Source: a virus. Taken from it: a DNA stretch of 36,603 bases. Shown one piece after another: positions 8,738 to 16,545 of the stretch. Within the stretch, counting starts at the first letter, position 1, and the number at the start of each line of letters is the position of its first letter. Position numbers and translations under genes: made by a program. The stretch lies in the IMG/VR virus record IMGVR_UViG_3300033978_000922, positions 1 to 36,603 of that record. One strand, 5' to 3'. Under the pieces are notes generated by a model. It was not told where the DNA came from. It saw only the letters and a program-made list of their open reading frames with translations, and did not search any database.

Positions 8738-10378
8738 TCACCAGAGAGTAAGCTGTGTATGGTTTTGAGAGGCACTTTCCGAAGGTCGCTGTTTTTTTGG
8801 CATTTTCTTTTTATTTTTGGCTGTTGGATTGGCTGAAATTGAGTCATGGCAAGCAACCGAAGTTCCCAGAAATAATGAAGGATGATATGTGATTGGATCA
8901 CCATATTCAGGTGATGGTGCTATTTCCGATCGCTCGGTCTTAGCTTCCTGATGACATTCCGTACTGGAATCAGAGTCAGGCTTTCGGGTTTCCCCATGTT
9001 CCCACGCCCAAGCGCGGTACACTGTTTTAAATTCTTTCTGCCCTTTAATCAAGATGTTTTTCGCTGCATTAGAATCGCGCCCATCTTCATAGCCACATTC
9101 TGTACAGCGATGGGTTCTTTGACTCAAGGCTTTTTTAATTTTAGCACCACAATTTGAACAGTCAACTGTAGTGTAATGAGCCGCAACTTTTACAAACTCT
9201 CTGTCAGTATCCTTGCACTTTGTTTCAATTTTACTAATCAAATCTCCCAAGGCAGCATCAGCAAAACTTTTATTTAATCCTGCTTTACGTTTTGCCCCAT
9301 TCTGTTCATAGCCTTTACCATCCTCACGCTTTTTAGCTTTTGGCTTGCGACTAAGATTTTGTATTTTTAAATCTTCCATCACAATACCGGAATATTCCCG
9401 TACTACTTTAGTAGATAGCTTATGATTAAAAGCGTTACGACTGCGACGGATTTTTTCATGATGCAATGCAATCTTTTGATAAGTTTTCTTCTGGTTACAT
9501 CCTCCTTTCTGTTGTCTGGATGCTTTACGCTGTAATCGTCTTAACTTAGTTTGTTGTTTCCTAAATAGTTTTGGTGGTGCAACTTCTCTACCTTGATCTG
9601 TCGTTATAACTGATAATAAGCCTGGATCAATTCCTACTGCTTTATCGGATTTTGGCAGGGATTCATTCGGAATATCAACACATACATGAAGATAGTATCC
9701 TGATGGTTCTTTGACTATTTTGGCACTACCCCATTCTATCCAATCATGTCTAGCAAATAAGCTTTTAATTTTGAGTTTACCAAGTTTAGGAAATTGGATA
9801 AAGCCATTATCAGATCCGGGTATTCTTTCCGGTTTTAACAGTTTTGACTTACCGCCTGCATGAAGACTTGTGAGCGATCGCACTTTATCCTGCTTACCTT
9901 TAAATTTAGGTTTTTGAGTAGGACGTTTAGGGTCGCTGTATGCTTGCCATGCTTTTTTAAGTGTATCCGCCATACCCTCTTTAAATTCAGATGGTATATC
10001 AATTACAAATTGTGGAGAATTATCATTTCTAAAATATTTAAATTTCCCAGGTTCTTCAATGTTCCTGTATTCTCTAATTGGACAATAAGGATAGCCACTT
10101 TTAGGACGGACAACACCACCACCGACTAATCTGATTTTCTCCCATTTCTCAGTAGTCTTACCCTTCTTATCTGTGGTTTCAACTTTACGCCATTTCCATC
10201 GCAGTGGTAGTCCATCGGGGATATTGCGATCGCCTATTTGAGTTCTGTAATACTTCTGTCTATCAGCAAGTTTGAGAGATAGACCTTTATTCCACACCCA
10301 TTTAATATCTTGCAGCCATTTATCAATAGTCTGTGACTGTGCGAGTGTGGGATAAATTTTAAATTCGATAGTTTTCAT
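8738..10378 (-). CDS. cas12: Compact TnpB-like type V CRISPR effector (Cas12, type V-U class)
   Basis: A 546-aa RNA-guided nuclease of the TnpB/Cas12 superfamily. The N-terminus (MKTIEFKIYPT, then WVWNKGLSL) is that of TnpB/OrfB_IS605. RuvC-I is AVGIDPG with Asp251, RuvC-II is IVMEDL with Glu335, the zinc ribbon is C407/C410/C425/C428, and RuvC-III is GRDSNAAKN with Asp435. The catalytic triad is intact, so DNA cleavage is expected. A Ser/Lys-rich tail of about 100 residues follows the RuvC domain, and its coding DNA overlaps a repeat-complementary sequence. The gene faces against the flanking phage genes and ends 5 bp from a CRISPR array. No tnpA, cas1 or cas2 is present. TnpB-like V-U effectors, including cyanobacterial V-U2, are the closest named relatives; the exact subtype cannot be set by eye. 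Confidence 0.85.
   Translation of the reverse strand: MKTIEFKIYPTLAQSQTIDKWLQDIKWVWNKGLSLKLADRQKYYRTQIGDRNIPDGLPLRWKWRKVETTDKKGKTTEKWEKIRLVGGGVVRPKSGYPYCPIREYRNIEEPGKFKYFRNDNSPQFVIDIPSEFKEGMADTLKKAWQAYSDPKRPTQKPKFKGKQDKVRSLTSLHAGGKSKLLKPERIPGSDNGFIQFPKLGKLKIKSLFARHDWIEWGSAKIVKEPSGYYLHVCVDIPNESLPKSDKAVGIDPGLLSVITTDQGREVAPPKLFRKQQTKLRRLQRKASRQQKGGCNQKKTYQKIALHHEKIRRSRNAFNHKLSTKVVREYSGIVMEDLKIQNLSRKPKAKKREDGKGYEQNGAKRKAGLNKSFADAALGDLISKIETKCKDTDREFVKVAAHYTTVDCSNCGAKIKKALSQRTHRCTECGYEDGRDSNAAKNILIKGQKEFKTVYRAWAWEHGETRKPDSDSSTECHQEAKTERSEIAPSPEYGDPITYHPSLFLGTSVACHDSISANPTAKNKKKMPKKQRPSESASQNHTQLTLW
8843..8896 (-). ncRNA. Candidate tracrRNA/scaffold anti-repeat inside the cas12 3' coding end
   Basis: On the plus strand, 8879-8896 reads AGGATGATATGTGATTGG. 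The minus-strand CRISPR repeat contains AGGATGTCATGTGATTGG, so only two adjacent bases differ, and similarity extends to 23 of 29 positions over 8868-8896. The effector mRNA strand therefore carries an anti-repeat able to pair with each crRNA repeat (6 bp, a 2-nt internal loop, 10 bp). A second short complement, CTTGCCATGAC on the minus strand (8843-8853), could pair with the GTCAT and GGCAAG parts of the repeat. The extent of any mature RNA is unknown. The coding sense is preserved (PITYHP, residues 495-500). Confidence 0.6.
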
Positions 10379-10411
10379 GTAGACTTGAAATGTGGGTGTG
10401 CTATACCTACT

Positions 10412-10454
10412 CCTAGTGGTGAATCGGTGCTATCAACACCATCACGCGACTAGG
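10412..10454 (-). promoter_or_regulatory. 43-bp imperfect palindrome in the cas12 5' leader
   Basis: Outer arms CCTAGT (10412-10417) and ACTAGG (10449-10454) pair perfectly. Inner GTG and GGTG pair with CAC and CACC around a 7-nt loop CTATCAA. A -10-like TATAGT lies upstream on the minus strand (10472-10467), which would place the hairpin in the 5' untranslated region of cas12, 34 bp before the ATG. It may be a regulatory hairpin or a remnant of an IS605-type left-end structure. Confidence 0.55.
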
Positions 10455-10599
10455 TTTAATATTAAGACTATATCATAATGAGCAATAAACCAGAAAAAGC
10501 CCCAATTAGTGAAATAATCCCTATATTGGTTGCTATAAAATCGTGATGAGGCTTATACTTGCTCCGGTGACGCTAAAGTTATATTTTTCAGTGCTTATC

Positions 10600-10926
10600 A
10601 TGAGTGACCAAAGAACCGAAGCTCAAAAAAAACTTGATGAAATGTTATTTCGTCTACAACTTGAATCCAAATTATCCGTATTTGCTTGGTTGTATCTAAT
10701 AGGCGATCGCCCCTCTGATCTATCCCATCAAGAAATAATAGAATTAGCAATAACAGCTACCTCCGTTAGACTACAAAGACTCGATATTCCTGATAAATTC
10801 CCGTTAGGATTAATCTTGATTTGGGGTGATGCCAGTTTAGCAGCTTGTAATATCAACCCGGACAAAAATAGAGTTATGTTATTTACAGCATCCATTGAGA
10901 ATTACATTCTAAACCAGGACATTTAA
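10600..10926 (+). CDS. Small phage protein sharing an N-terminal motif with the next gene
   Basis: A 108-aa protein from the ATG at 10600; an upstream in-frame ATG at 10543 would add 19 hydrophobic residues, but the chosen start gives an N-terminus (MSDQRTEAQKKLDE) that matches the next gene's (MTDLRPESQKKIDE). The centre is helical and hydrophobic (LAITATSVRLQRL). Function is not recognised. Position before the fibre genes and the shared motif suggest a virion or assembly role. Confidence 0.6.
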   Translation: MSDQRTEAQKKLDEMLFRLQLESKLSVFAWLYLIGDRPSDLSHQEIIELAITATSVRLQRLDIPDKFPLGLILIWGDASLAACNINPDKNRVMLFTASIENYILNQDI

Positions 10927-11021
10927 GCGATCGCCCCAAAAACTATGCAATATCTAACAATCAAAGAACTACACGTCGTAGAAAAAAGAGATAAAATTGT
11001 AATACCTGCGAATTACTATTT

Positions 11022-12608
11022 ATGACAGATTTACGACCTGAAAGCCAAAAAAAGATTGATGAGGCTTATCTAGACTATCCTAATCCCGGTGACTTCCCTG
11101 AATTTGATGCAGGGAAATATGGAATTACTGAGTTTAAACAGGCGATCGCAAATGCCGAGGTTGGAGCAGTCTTAGGCTCAGGATCTGCTGCTGAGTTCGG
11201 AACTAAAATAGACGCTGCAACAATGCCTACGGGCGGGACTGGCAATTTAGGCTGGTTGTCTGCAATTTGGAAATTAATAAGCGATCGTATCCCTGCACTT
11301 TCAAACGGGAAAATCCCCGTAGAAGTAGGGAGTTTGAACGTTTCTGTCAGCAATGCTTCTTTAGAAATTGCTAATGATGCAGGTAATCCAATTCCTATTA
11401 GTGATGCTGGGGGTAGCATTACTGTAGATGGTACGTTTTGGCAAGCTACACAACCCGTGAGTGCAGCCAGTTTACCTTTACCGACTGGTGCAGCTACAGC
11501 AGCTAAACAACCCGCGCTAGGAATAGCCGGAACAGCTAGTACAGACGTAATTACTGTGCAAGGCATTGCGGGAGGTGTTGCTCAACCTGTAACCATTGCC
11601 ACATTACCAGCATTAGCAACTGGTACAAACACCATAGGAGCTATTAGTAATACTTCATTTGCCGCTACACAAAGCGGCACTTGGAATATCACTAATATTT
11701 CCGGTACTGTTTCTCTGCCCACTGGAGCATCTACCAGTGCTTTACAGACTACGGGAAATACTTCTTTAAGTAATATTGACTCCAAAACCCCGGCATTAGG
11801 TCAAGCTTTGGCTGCGGCTAGTAGTCCAGTAGTATTACCATCGGCAATGGTGACTGATTTAAAATCAGTAAGCATTACAGGAACATTGCCAGCATTTGCG
11901 TCTACACCTACTTTTAATATTGGTACAGCACCAAGTTTAACTTTCACTAACACTAGCTTTACAGCTAACGCTGGCACTAACCTCAACACATCAGCATTAG
12001 CGTTAGAAAGTGGTGGTAATCTAGCGGGAATAAATACTAAATTACCTTCAGGCTTGACTGTTAGTAGCACTAGATTGCTGGTAGATGGTAGTGGTGTAAC
12101 TCAGCCTGTAAGTTTGGCTAGTGTACCCGCAGGGCTGGCATACGAAAGCACTGTAACTATTACTCGTGCTGCAAATACCACAGCTTATATAGCTAATGAT
12201 GTGTATGGTGGTGTATTCCAGCTTACTAACATAGGTGCTAGTGGTGGGTATGTATTCCTAAACTACTTAGGAATTATCTTCAATATCACAGCCTTACCTA
12301 GTGGGATGGGTGCTTTTGCTGTTTATCTTTATTCAGGTTCACCACCGTCTGCTATTGCTGATAACAGCCCATTTAGTATTCCTGCCGGAGATACAGCAAG
12401 TATTTTAAATCTAAATGGAATTATTTTAACAGCTTCATTAGCAAGGGGCGGTGGTCGTGTAGTAGCTGAAGCTTTGAATATAAATCAACTATTTAAGTTG
12501 GCTACTGGGCAAACTTCTTTATGGGGTTATCTCGTGACATTAGGGGGGTTCAATCCTGCGGCTAACTCTGAAACAGCAACCATCTGTGCTAGGAGTTTTG
12601 CACCATGA
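11022..12608 (+). CDS. Tail-fibre-like structural protein
   Basis: A 528-aa protein rich in Ala, Thr, Ser and Gly. After a short helical N-terminus it becomes repetitive beta-type sequence, with the phage-fibre signatures LPTGAATAAKQPALG and LPTGASTSALQTTGNTSLSN (the LPxGAxTxxxQ motif recurs in tail-fibre proteins). The C-terminal 160 residues (from about VTITRAANTTAY) look like a separate globular beta domain. It overlaps the next gene by 4 nt (ATGA), so the two are translationally coupled. Likely a baseplate-attached fibre or appendage subunit. Confidence 0.75.
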   Translation: MTDLRPESQKKIDEAYLDYPNPGDFPEFDAGKYGITEFKQAIANAEVGAVLGSGSAAEFGTKIDAATMPTGGTGNLGWLSAIWKLISDRIPALSNGKIPVEVGSLNVSVSNASLEIANDAGNPIPISDAGGSITVDGTFWQATQPVSAASLPLPTGAATAAKQPALGIAGTASTDVITVQGIAGGVAQPVTIATLPALATGTNTIGAISNTSFAATQSGTWNITNISGTVSLPTGASTSALQTTGNTSLSNIDSKTPALGQALAAASSPVVLPSAMVTDLKSVSITGTLPAFASTPTFNIGTAPSLTFTNTSFTANAGTNLNTSALALESGGNLAGINTKLPSGLTVSSTRLLVDGSGVTQPVSLASVPAGLAYESTVTITRAANTTAYIANDVYGGVFQLTNIGASGGYVFLNYLGIIFNITALPSGMGAFAVYLYSGSPPSAIADNSPFSIPAGDTASILNLNGIILTASLARGGGRVVAEALNINQLFKLATGQTSLWGYLVTLGGFNPAANSETATICARSFAP

Positions 12609-13777
12609 GAAATGCTACTAGATCGGTGGTTTTGAGAAAAAGTGGAATAGACAGAGACAGTTTGTTGTCCAAATTCTTATTTTATTTTGATGCTAACCAA
12701 GGCGTAACATCTACAGGAAGCAATATTTCTGAATGGCAAGATATAGCTTCAGGATTAGTGGCTACTCAAGCTACCAGTGCTTCACAGCCTTTAATTGATT
12801 TTAGAAATGGACAGGTTTATGTAGATTTTGCAAACAATAACACTAGATTTTTAACTGTCAATAATCCTCTGACTATTGCTAATGCCAGTAAGGTTTATTT
12901 TTGTTTTAGCAATGTAATTATTGCTGGGACTATCAATGCTTCTTCCATATCTTCATTTGAATTAGGAAGATATGGGAATCTCTTCAGTGCGATTATTTTA
13001 TTTAATGGAATGCCTTCTGTTGAAGAGGATTCAATAATACTTGAATTTTTAAAAGGAAGGTTAATCTACAATTCTCAAACTATAAATTCTATTTTTTTGC
13101 AAGCAGGAGATTTATTAACAAAAAGAGTCAGTACAATATCAGACGTATTTTTTCCTAGTATTACTAACTTTCAATCGGCTTTTCAAGGTTGCTCATCACT
13201 AACTAGCTTCCCTTTGATTGATACTAGAAATGTGACTAGCCTTCAATCTACTTTTTTTGATTGCTCTTCCCTGGCTAGTCTTCCATTACTAGATACAAGG
13301 AATGTCAGTGCTTTTTCATTTATATGTCGTGGATGCTCATCCCTAACTAGCTTTCCATTAATTGATACTAGCAATGGTACAATTTTTAATCAAGGATGGT
13401 CTTTTACCCCTTCATTAACTAGCTTCCCATTAATTAATATCAACAAAGGGACTACTTTTCAATTTGCTTGGATTAATTCTGGAATGGTCAACTTTCCAGC
13501 TAACTTTTTTGATAATTGGACGGCTACTCCAATAGCGAGTTGTTTTGAAGGTACTTGGCAAAATTGCACAGCATTAACTTCGCAATCTGTAGAGAATATT
13601 TTAGTATCAATAGCTGCTTCTGGAAGGTCTGCACCCGCAGGTGCTACAGGCACACAGCCTGATATTACCATCAACTATAGTACGGCTACAGGATCTTTGT
13701 CTGCCGCAACTAACAGCGCAGTTTCTACTCTCAAATCAAGAGGATGGAAACCTAGAGTTAACGGAACATATATTTAA
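12605..13777 (+). CDS. Leucine-rich-repeat (BspA/DUF285-like) tail-fibre tip protein
   Basis: A 390-aa protein. Residues about 190-290 hold four to five repeats of roughly 22-24 residues built on the pattern GCSSLTSFPLIDTRNVT, as in BspA-type/DUF285 leucine-rich repeats found on bacterial surface and phage tail proteins. Residues 30-70 (DANQGVTSTGSNISEWQDIA) resemble concanavalin-like fibre modules. The C-terminus ends with LKSRGWKPRVNGT, a common closing motif of such proteins. It probably binds the host surface. The start ATG overlaps the upstream TGA. Confidence 0.75.
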   Translation: MRNATRSVVLRKSGIDRDSLLSKFLFYFDANQGVTSTGSNISEWQDIASGLVATQATSASQPLIDFRNGQVYVDFANNNTRFLTVNNPLTIANASKVYFCFSNVIIAGTINASSISSFELGRYGNLFSAIILFNGMPSVEEDSIILEFLKGRLIYNSQTINSIFLQAGDLLTKRVSTISDVFFPSITNFQSAFQGCSSLTSFPLIDTRNVTSLQSTFFDCSSLASLPLLDTRNVSAFSFICRGCSSLTSFPLIDTSNGTIFNQGWSFTPSLTSFPLININKGTTFQFAWINSGMVNFPANFFDNWTATPIASCFEGTWQNCTALTSQSVENILVSIAASGRSAPAGATGTQPDITINYSTATGSLSAATNSAVSTLKSRGWKPRVNGTYI

Positions 13778-13789
13778 GGATTTGAGACA

Positions 13790-14221
13790 ATGACAAAACA
13801 AGAATGGCTGCTTACTCAAATTAAAAAATTCCCTGAATTATCCGCTAGGGAATTAACAGGTAAACTTAATGATAAGATATTGGTTGATAATCCTGAACCA
13901 CAGCAACAAATAGCAGTGTTACCTTCTTTAACTGAAGTGTTGGCTGTTGTCACACCACAGGAGGCTTTTAATATTTCTGAAACCAGAACTTATGACAGGA
14001 TTCTGGAAGCATTTAATCAAGGAAATATCTCTAATATAATTGCTTATTTAGGTGTGCTTAAAGGTGGTGATCTTTTGTCAGGAAGTAGTTATGACAAGTT
14101 GATTGTTTTAGTACAAAAAACACAACCAGATCCAAATTATTATCCTCAAGTCTGGTTGAGTCCGACTGAATTAGCAGGATTTGGGACTATTTTAGTTAAT
14201 GAAATTGAGGAATTGCTTTAA
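13790..14221 (+). CDS. Hypothetical protein of the tail-fibre module
   Basis: A 143-aa protein 12 bp after the leucine-rich-repeat gene and hence in the same operon. The N-terminus (TKQEWLLTQIKKFPELSARE) looks like a small helical bundle. The C-terminus contains QPDPNYYPQVWLSPTELAGF, a Pro/Trp segment. It may be a fibre-assembly chaperone or an accessory fibre subunit; that is inferred from position only. Confidence 0.65.
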   Translation: MTKQEWLLTQIKKFPELSARELTGKLNDKILVDNPEPQQQIAVLPSLTEVLAVVTPQEAFNISETRTYDRILEAFNQGNISNIIAYLGVLKGGDLLSGSSYDKLIVLVQKTQPDPNYYPQVWLSPTELAGFGTILVNEIEELL

Positions 14222-14320
14222 TTTATGTCTGCGCCTATAGCTACGAGATTATAGCGATCGCAATAGCCAACTTAATCCAATTAAATTAACCCTATTTACA
14301 AAAATATTTATTATGTAATT

Positions 14321-14494
14321 ATGGACAATTTAACTCAAAAACTCCAATCATTGCTTGATGGATTTGGCAATAAAAACAATGGTAGAATCGAAAAAAGAGA
14401 AGACGGATTTTATTACATCAACAAAGCGATGACAGCACATCTTGATAGGGACTATCATAATGCGATCGCAATATTAAAGCAGTTATTTATTTAG
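14321..14494 (+). CDS. 57-aa hypothetical protein
   Basis: ATG at 14321, stop TAG at 14492-14494, 8 bp before dcd. The sequence is helical and charged at both ends (MDNLTQKLQSLLDGFGNK ... HNAIAILKQLFI) with a Lys/Arg/Glu centre. TTAGGAGA at its 3' end doubles as the dcd ribosome-binding site, so the two are probably coupled. No family recognised. Confidence 0.55.
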   Translation: MDNLTQKLQSLLDGFGNKNNGRIEKREDGFYYINKAMTAHLDRDYHNAIAILKQLFI

Positions 14495-14502
14495 GAGAAT
14501 TT

Positions 14503-15114
14503 ATGATTTTAAACGACGCAGAAATAACAGAGTTGGCATCCAAAGGAATGATCAATCCGTTTCAATCTCGATTAATTAGAGAGGTTAATGTTTGTGGTCA
14601 TGAGCTAATGGAGAAACAGATCAGAAAAGTTTTAAGCTACGGCTTATCTTCCTATGGTTACGATATCCGCCTAAGCCCTGAAGAGTTCAAGATTTTTAAA
14701 CATATTCCCGGCACAGTTATTAATCCCAAAAACTTTAATCCTAAAAATTTAGAGTCGGTGGAGTTACAAAGTGATTCATGGGGTGATTATTTTATAATTC
14801 CTGCACATTCCTATGGATTGGGCGTTGCTTTGGAAAAGCTAGAAATGCCTCCTGATGTAACAGCAATTTGTGTGGGAAAAAGCACTTATGCCCGCGTTGC
14901 TTTGATAGCAAATATTACGCCCTCAGAGGCTTCGTGGAGAGGACACTTAACACTGGAGATATCTAACTCATCAAGTGCTGATTGTCGCGTTTACGCTAAT
15001 GAAGGAATTTGTCAATTATTGTTTTTCAGAGGTAATCCCTGCGACACTTCTTATCAAGATAGGCAGGGCAAATATCAAGATCAACCGCAAAAAATTGTAT
15101 TAGCAAAGGTGTAA
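14503..15114 (+). CDS. dcd: dCTP deaminase
   Basis: A 203-aa member of the dUTPase/dCTP deaminase trimer family. Diagnostic segments are SSYGYDIRL near residue 50, GKSTYARVAL near 125, then EASWRGHLTLEISN (with the catalytic-type Glu in LEISN) and EGICQLLFF near 165, ending in YQDRQGKYQDQ. It converts dCTP to dUTP and so feeds dTMP synthesis. Good ribosome-binding site (AGGAGA). One base separates it from thyX, which takes the resulting dUMP. Confidence 0.93.
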   Translation: MILNDAEITELASKGMINPFQSRLIREVNVCGHELMEKQIRKVLSYGLSSYGYDIRLSPEEFKIFKHIPGTVINPKNFNPKNLESVELQSDSWGDYFIIPAHSYGLGVALEKLEMPPDVTAICVGKSTYARVALIANITPSEASWRGHLTLEISNSSSADCRVYANEGICQLLFFRGNPCDTSYQDRQGKYQDQPQKIVLAKV

Positions 15115-15115
15115 T

Positions 15116-15850
15116 ATGCAGTTAATCAAAGATCCTCGCTTTCAAGTTGTAATTGATAAAGATGCCAGTTCTCCCAATCCACAGGTTGCTATATGGAAAG
15201 GTCAACATCGTTGTGTCGCTGAAAAGTTTCTTCCTGGCGACTCAACCCCTTCTCCAGAGAGGTGTGGAGAAATAATTATTAAACATCAATTAGCTGGAGA
15301 TAGAGGGCATTACTCTGTTCTTAGAAGTGCATTTGTTAAGTTTCATTGCTTGGGTTTTCCCCATAGTGTTGCGAGTCAAGTAACAAGGCATCAGGATTCG
15401 GCTTTTCTTGTCCAATCAATGCGCTATACGGGGAAACGAGTTGTTGATTGTAGTGATAGCAATATACCTCTTGAGGATGTTTTCTATTTTCGTCCGGCAG
15501 GAAGCTATAGCGATCGCCAGGGAAGCAAGTATGATTACACTAATGCTGACTTATTAGATGACAGGGCAGCTTCGTATAAGTCGGCAATTTTGTATAGCGA
15601 AAAGATTCAGGATGGACACTCTGAGGAACACGCTAGAGATTTTTTAACTTATAATTTCCGTCAGGATTTTGATTTGTCTGGAGACTTGCAAGCTATCTGG
15701 CATTTACTGGATCAACGAACTAAGGCTGATTCTCAAATAGAAGTAAGAACATTAGCTTGGATGATGTTGGATTGTCTTAAAGAATTTACCCCCGAACTAA
15801 CTCAATGGTATTTAGAGAATAGAGCAGGAAAAGCCAGATTAGCTCCTTAA
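15116..15850 (+). CDS. thyX: Flavin-dependent thymidylate synthase
   Basis: A 244-aa protein that methylates dUMP to dTMP using FAD, NADPH and methylene-tetrahydrofolate. The ThyX signature RHQDSAFLVQSMRY (residues 91-104) fits the RH(R/Q)-x7-S flavin/substrate motif. The C-terminal RTKADSQIEVRTLAWMMLD segment with its Arg corresponds to the second substrate-binding region. Paired with dcd (1-bp gap), it gives the phage its own dCTP to dTTP route, common in phages that replicate quickly in slow hosts. Confidence 0.93.
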   Translation: MQLIKDPRFQVVIDKDASSPNPQVAIWKGQHRCVAEKFLPGDSTPSPERCGEIIIKHQLAGDRGHYSVLRSAFVKFHCLGFPHSVASQVTRHQDSAFLVQSMRYTGKRVVDCSDSNIPLEDVFYFRPAGSYSDRQGSKYDYTNADLLDDRAASYKSAILYSEKIQDGHSEEHARDFLTYNFRQDFDLSGDLQAIWHLLDQRTKADSQIEVRTLAWMMLDCLKEFTPELTQWYLENRAGKARLAP

Positions 15851-15891
15851 TTGCGATCGCTCAAAATTACTGTTATACTGTTGAGAATTAA

Positions 15892-15963
15892 GTCCCTGTC
15901 GAATAGTGGTTAATTCTCCAGGTTTTCATTCTGGCAACGAGGGTTCAATTCCCTCCAGGGATA
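15892..15963 (+). tRNA. tRNA-Glu (anticodon UUC)
   Basis: A complete 72-nt cloverleaf without encoded CCA. The acceptor stem GTCCCTG/CAGGGAT has 7 pairs, the first being G-U. The D arm is GAAT/ATTC with loop AGTGGTTA, the anticodon stem is CCAGG/TCTGG with loop TTTTCAT (anticodon TTC), the variable loop is CAAC, and the T arm is GAGGG-TTCAATT-CCCTC. The discriminator is A. It reads GAA/GAG codons. It sits at the convergence of the rightward structural block and the leftward block. Confidence 0.93.
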
Positions 15964-15991
15964 TTTCATTTGAAAATTATTTGACTAATTA

Positions 15992-16264
15992 CTAATTCAT
16001 GAAGTTTTCAAATTTCATTCCCATAGCCGCGAAACCACCTGGCTGGAATGAAAGAATAGCGATCGCTCTAGCAATCTTGTTAAATAGGAAAGCAGCTTTT
16101 CCGGATTCGCCACCATAAAGCAGTGTATCCCCTTCGGATGCTATCAAGTCAGATGTGAGCAAAGCGTCGTTAAGGGTGGCATCGCTAATATATCCAGTAT
16201 TTCTTATTTCTAATATTTGTAATGAGACGGCAAATTCTAAAGTTGTGGTTAATGCAGCGCTCAT
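15992..16264 (-). CDS. Small protein, paralogous C-terminus with the gene at 26898
   Basis: A 90-aa protein whose C-terminal 24 residues (AIAILSFQPGGFAAMGMKFE) match the C-terminus of the protein at 26898-27302 (AIAVLSFQKEGFTAFGLSFK). The family is not recognised. The start lies 2 bp after the stop of the upstream membrane-protein gene and is preceded by GAGG. The hydrophobic C-terminus could be a membrane-proximal or oligomerisation segment. Confidence 0.65.
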   Translation of the reverse strand: MSAALTTTLEFAVSLQILEIRNTGYISDATLNDALLTSDLIASEGDTLLYGGESGKAAFLFNKIARAIAILSFQPGGFAAMGMKFENFMN

Positions 16265-16266
16265 GA

Positions 16267-16545
16267 TTAATCCTCTTGATCATCGTCTTTTTCAGGATGG
16301 AGAAATTGAGCAATTTTAATGGCAATGCTATCTGTGGGGACTCCAAGTAGATAAGCGATTATTGCCAAGTGGGCGATCGCACTTAATTCTGGAATTTCCT
16401 TGAGTGAGAAAGACTTAATTTCGGGAAGTTTATTTTTAGGAAACTCAATCTCAATTCTGATACTGGACATAAACATCGTTGCTACTAGAAGAAAGGCAAA
16501 GAAGTAGCTGTAGCCTTTTCCTACTATGGAGTCTTTTTTGCTCAT
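16267..16545 (-). CDS. Small membrane protein
   Basis: A 92-aa protein with one clear membrane segment (YFFAFLLVATMFMSSI, residues 14-29), a second weaker hydrophobic segment (IAHLAIIAYLLGV, near 58-70) and an acidic C-terminus (HPEKDDDQED). A holin-like or membrane-modifying role is possible, but no endolysin is visible nearby, so this is only a shape-based suggestion. It is co-directional and 2 bp from the next gene. A -10-like TATAAT lies about 85 bp upstream on the minus strand. Confidence 0.6.
   Translation of the reverse strand: MSKKDSIVGKGYSYFFAFLLVATMFMSSIRIEIEFPKNKLPEIKSFSLKEIPELSAIAHLAIIAYLLGVPTDSIAIKIAQFLHPEKDDDQED

Noticed and set aside
8951-10129. Plus-strand ORFs inside the cas12 gene
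   Set aside because: They are short, Phe/Cys-rich reverse-frame readings with no initiation signal; the minus-strand frame carries all conserved motifs.
8738-10378. Ordinary IS200/IS605 or IS607 insertion with tnpB
   Set aside because: No tnpA or serine resolvase lies beside it, and a regular 36-nt CRISPR array adjoins the stop codon. A domesticated effector fits better.
11075-12070. Minus-strand ORFs opposite the tail-fibre-like gene
   Set aside because: Long reverse frames arise from its repetitive Ala/Thr/Gly codons. They lack start signals and domain features.
12605-13777. Diversity-generating retroelement variable region in the fibre gene
   Set aside because: No reverse transcriptase, template repeat or accessory gene is visible in the window. 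The repeats are leucine-rich protein repeats.
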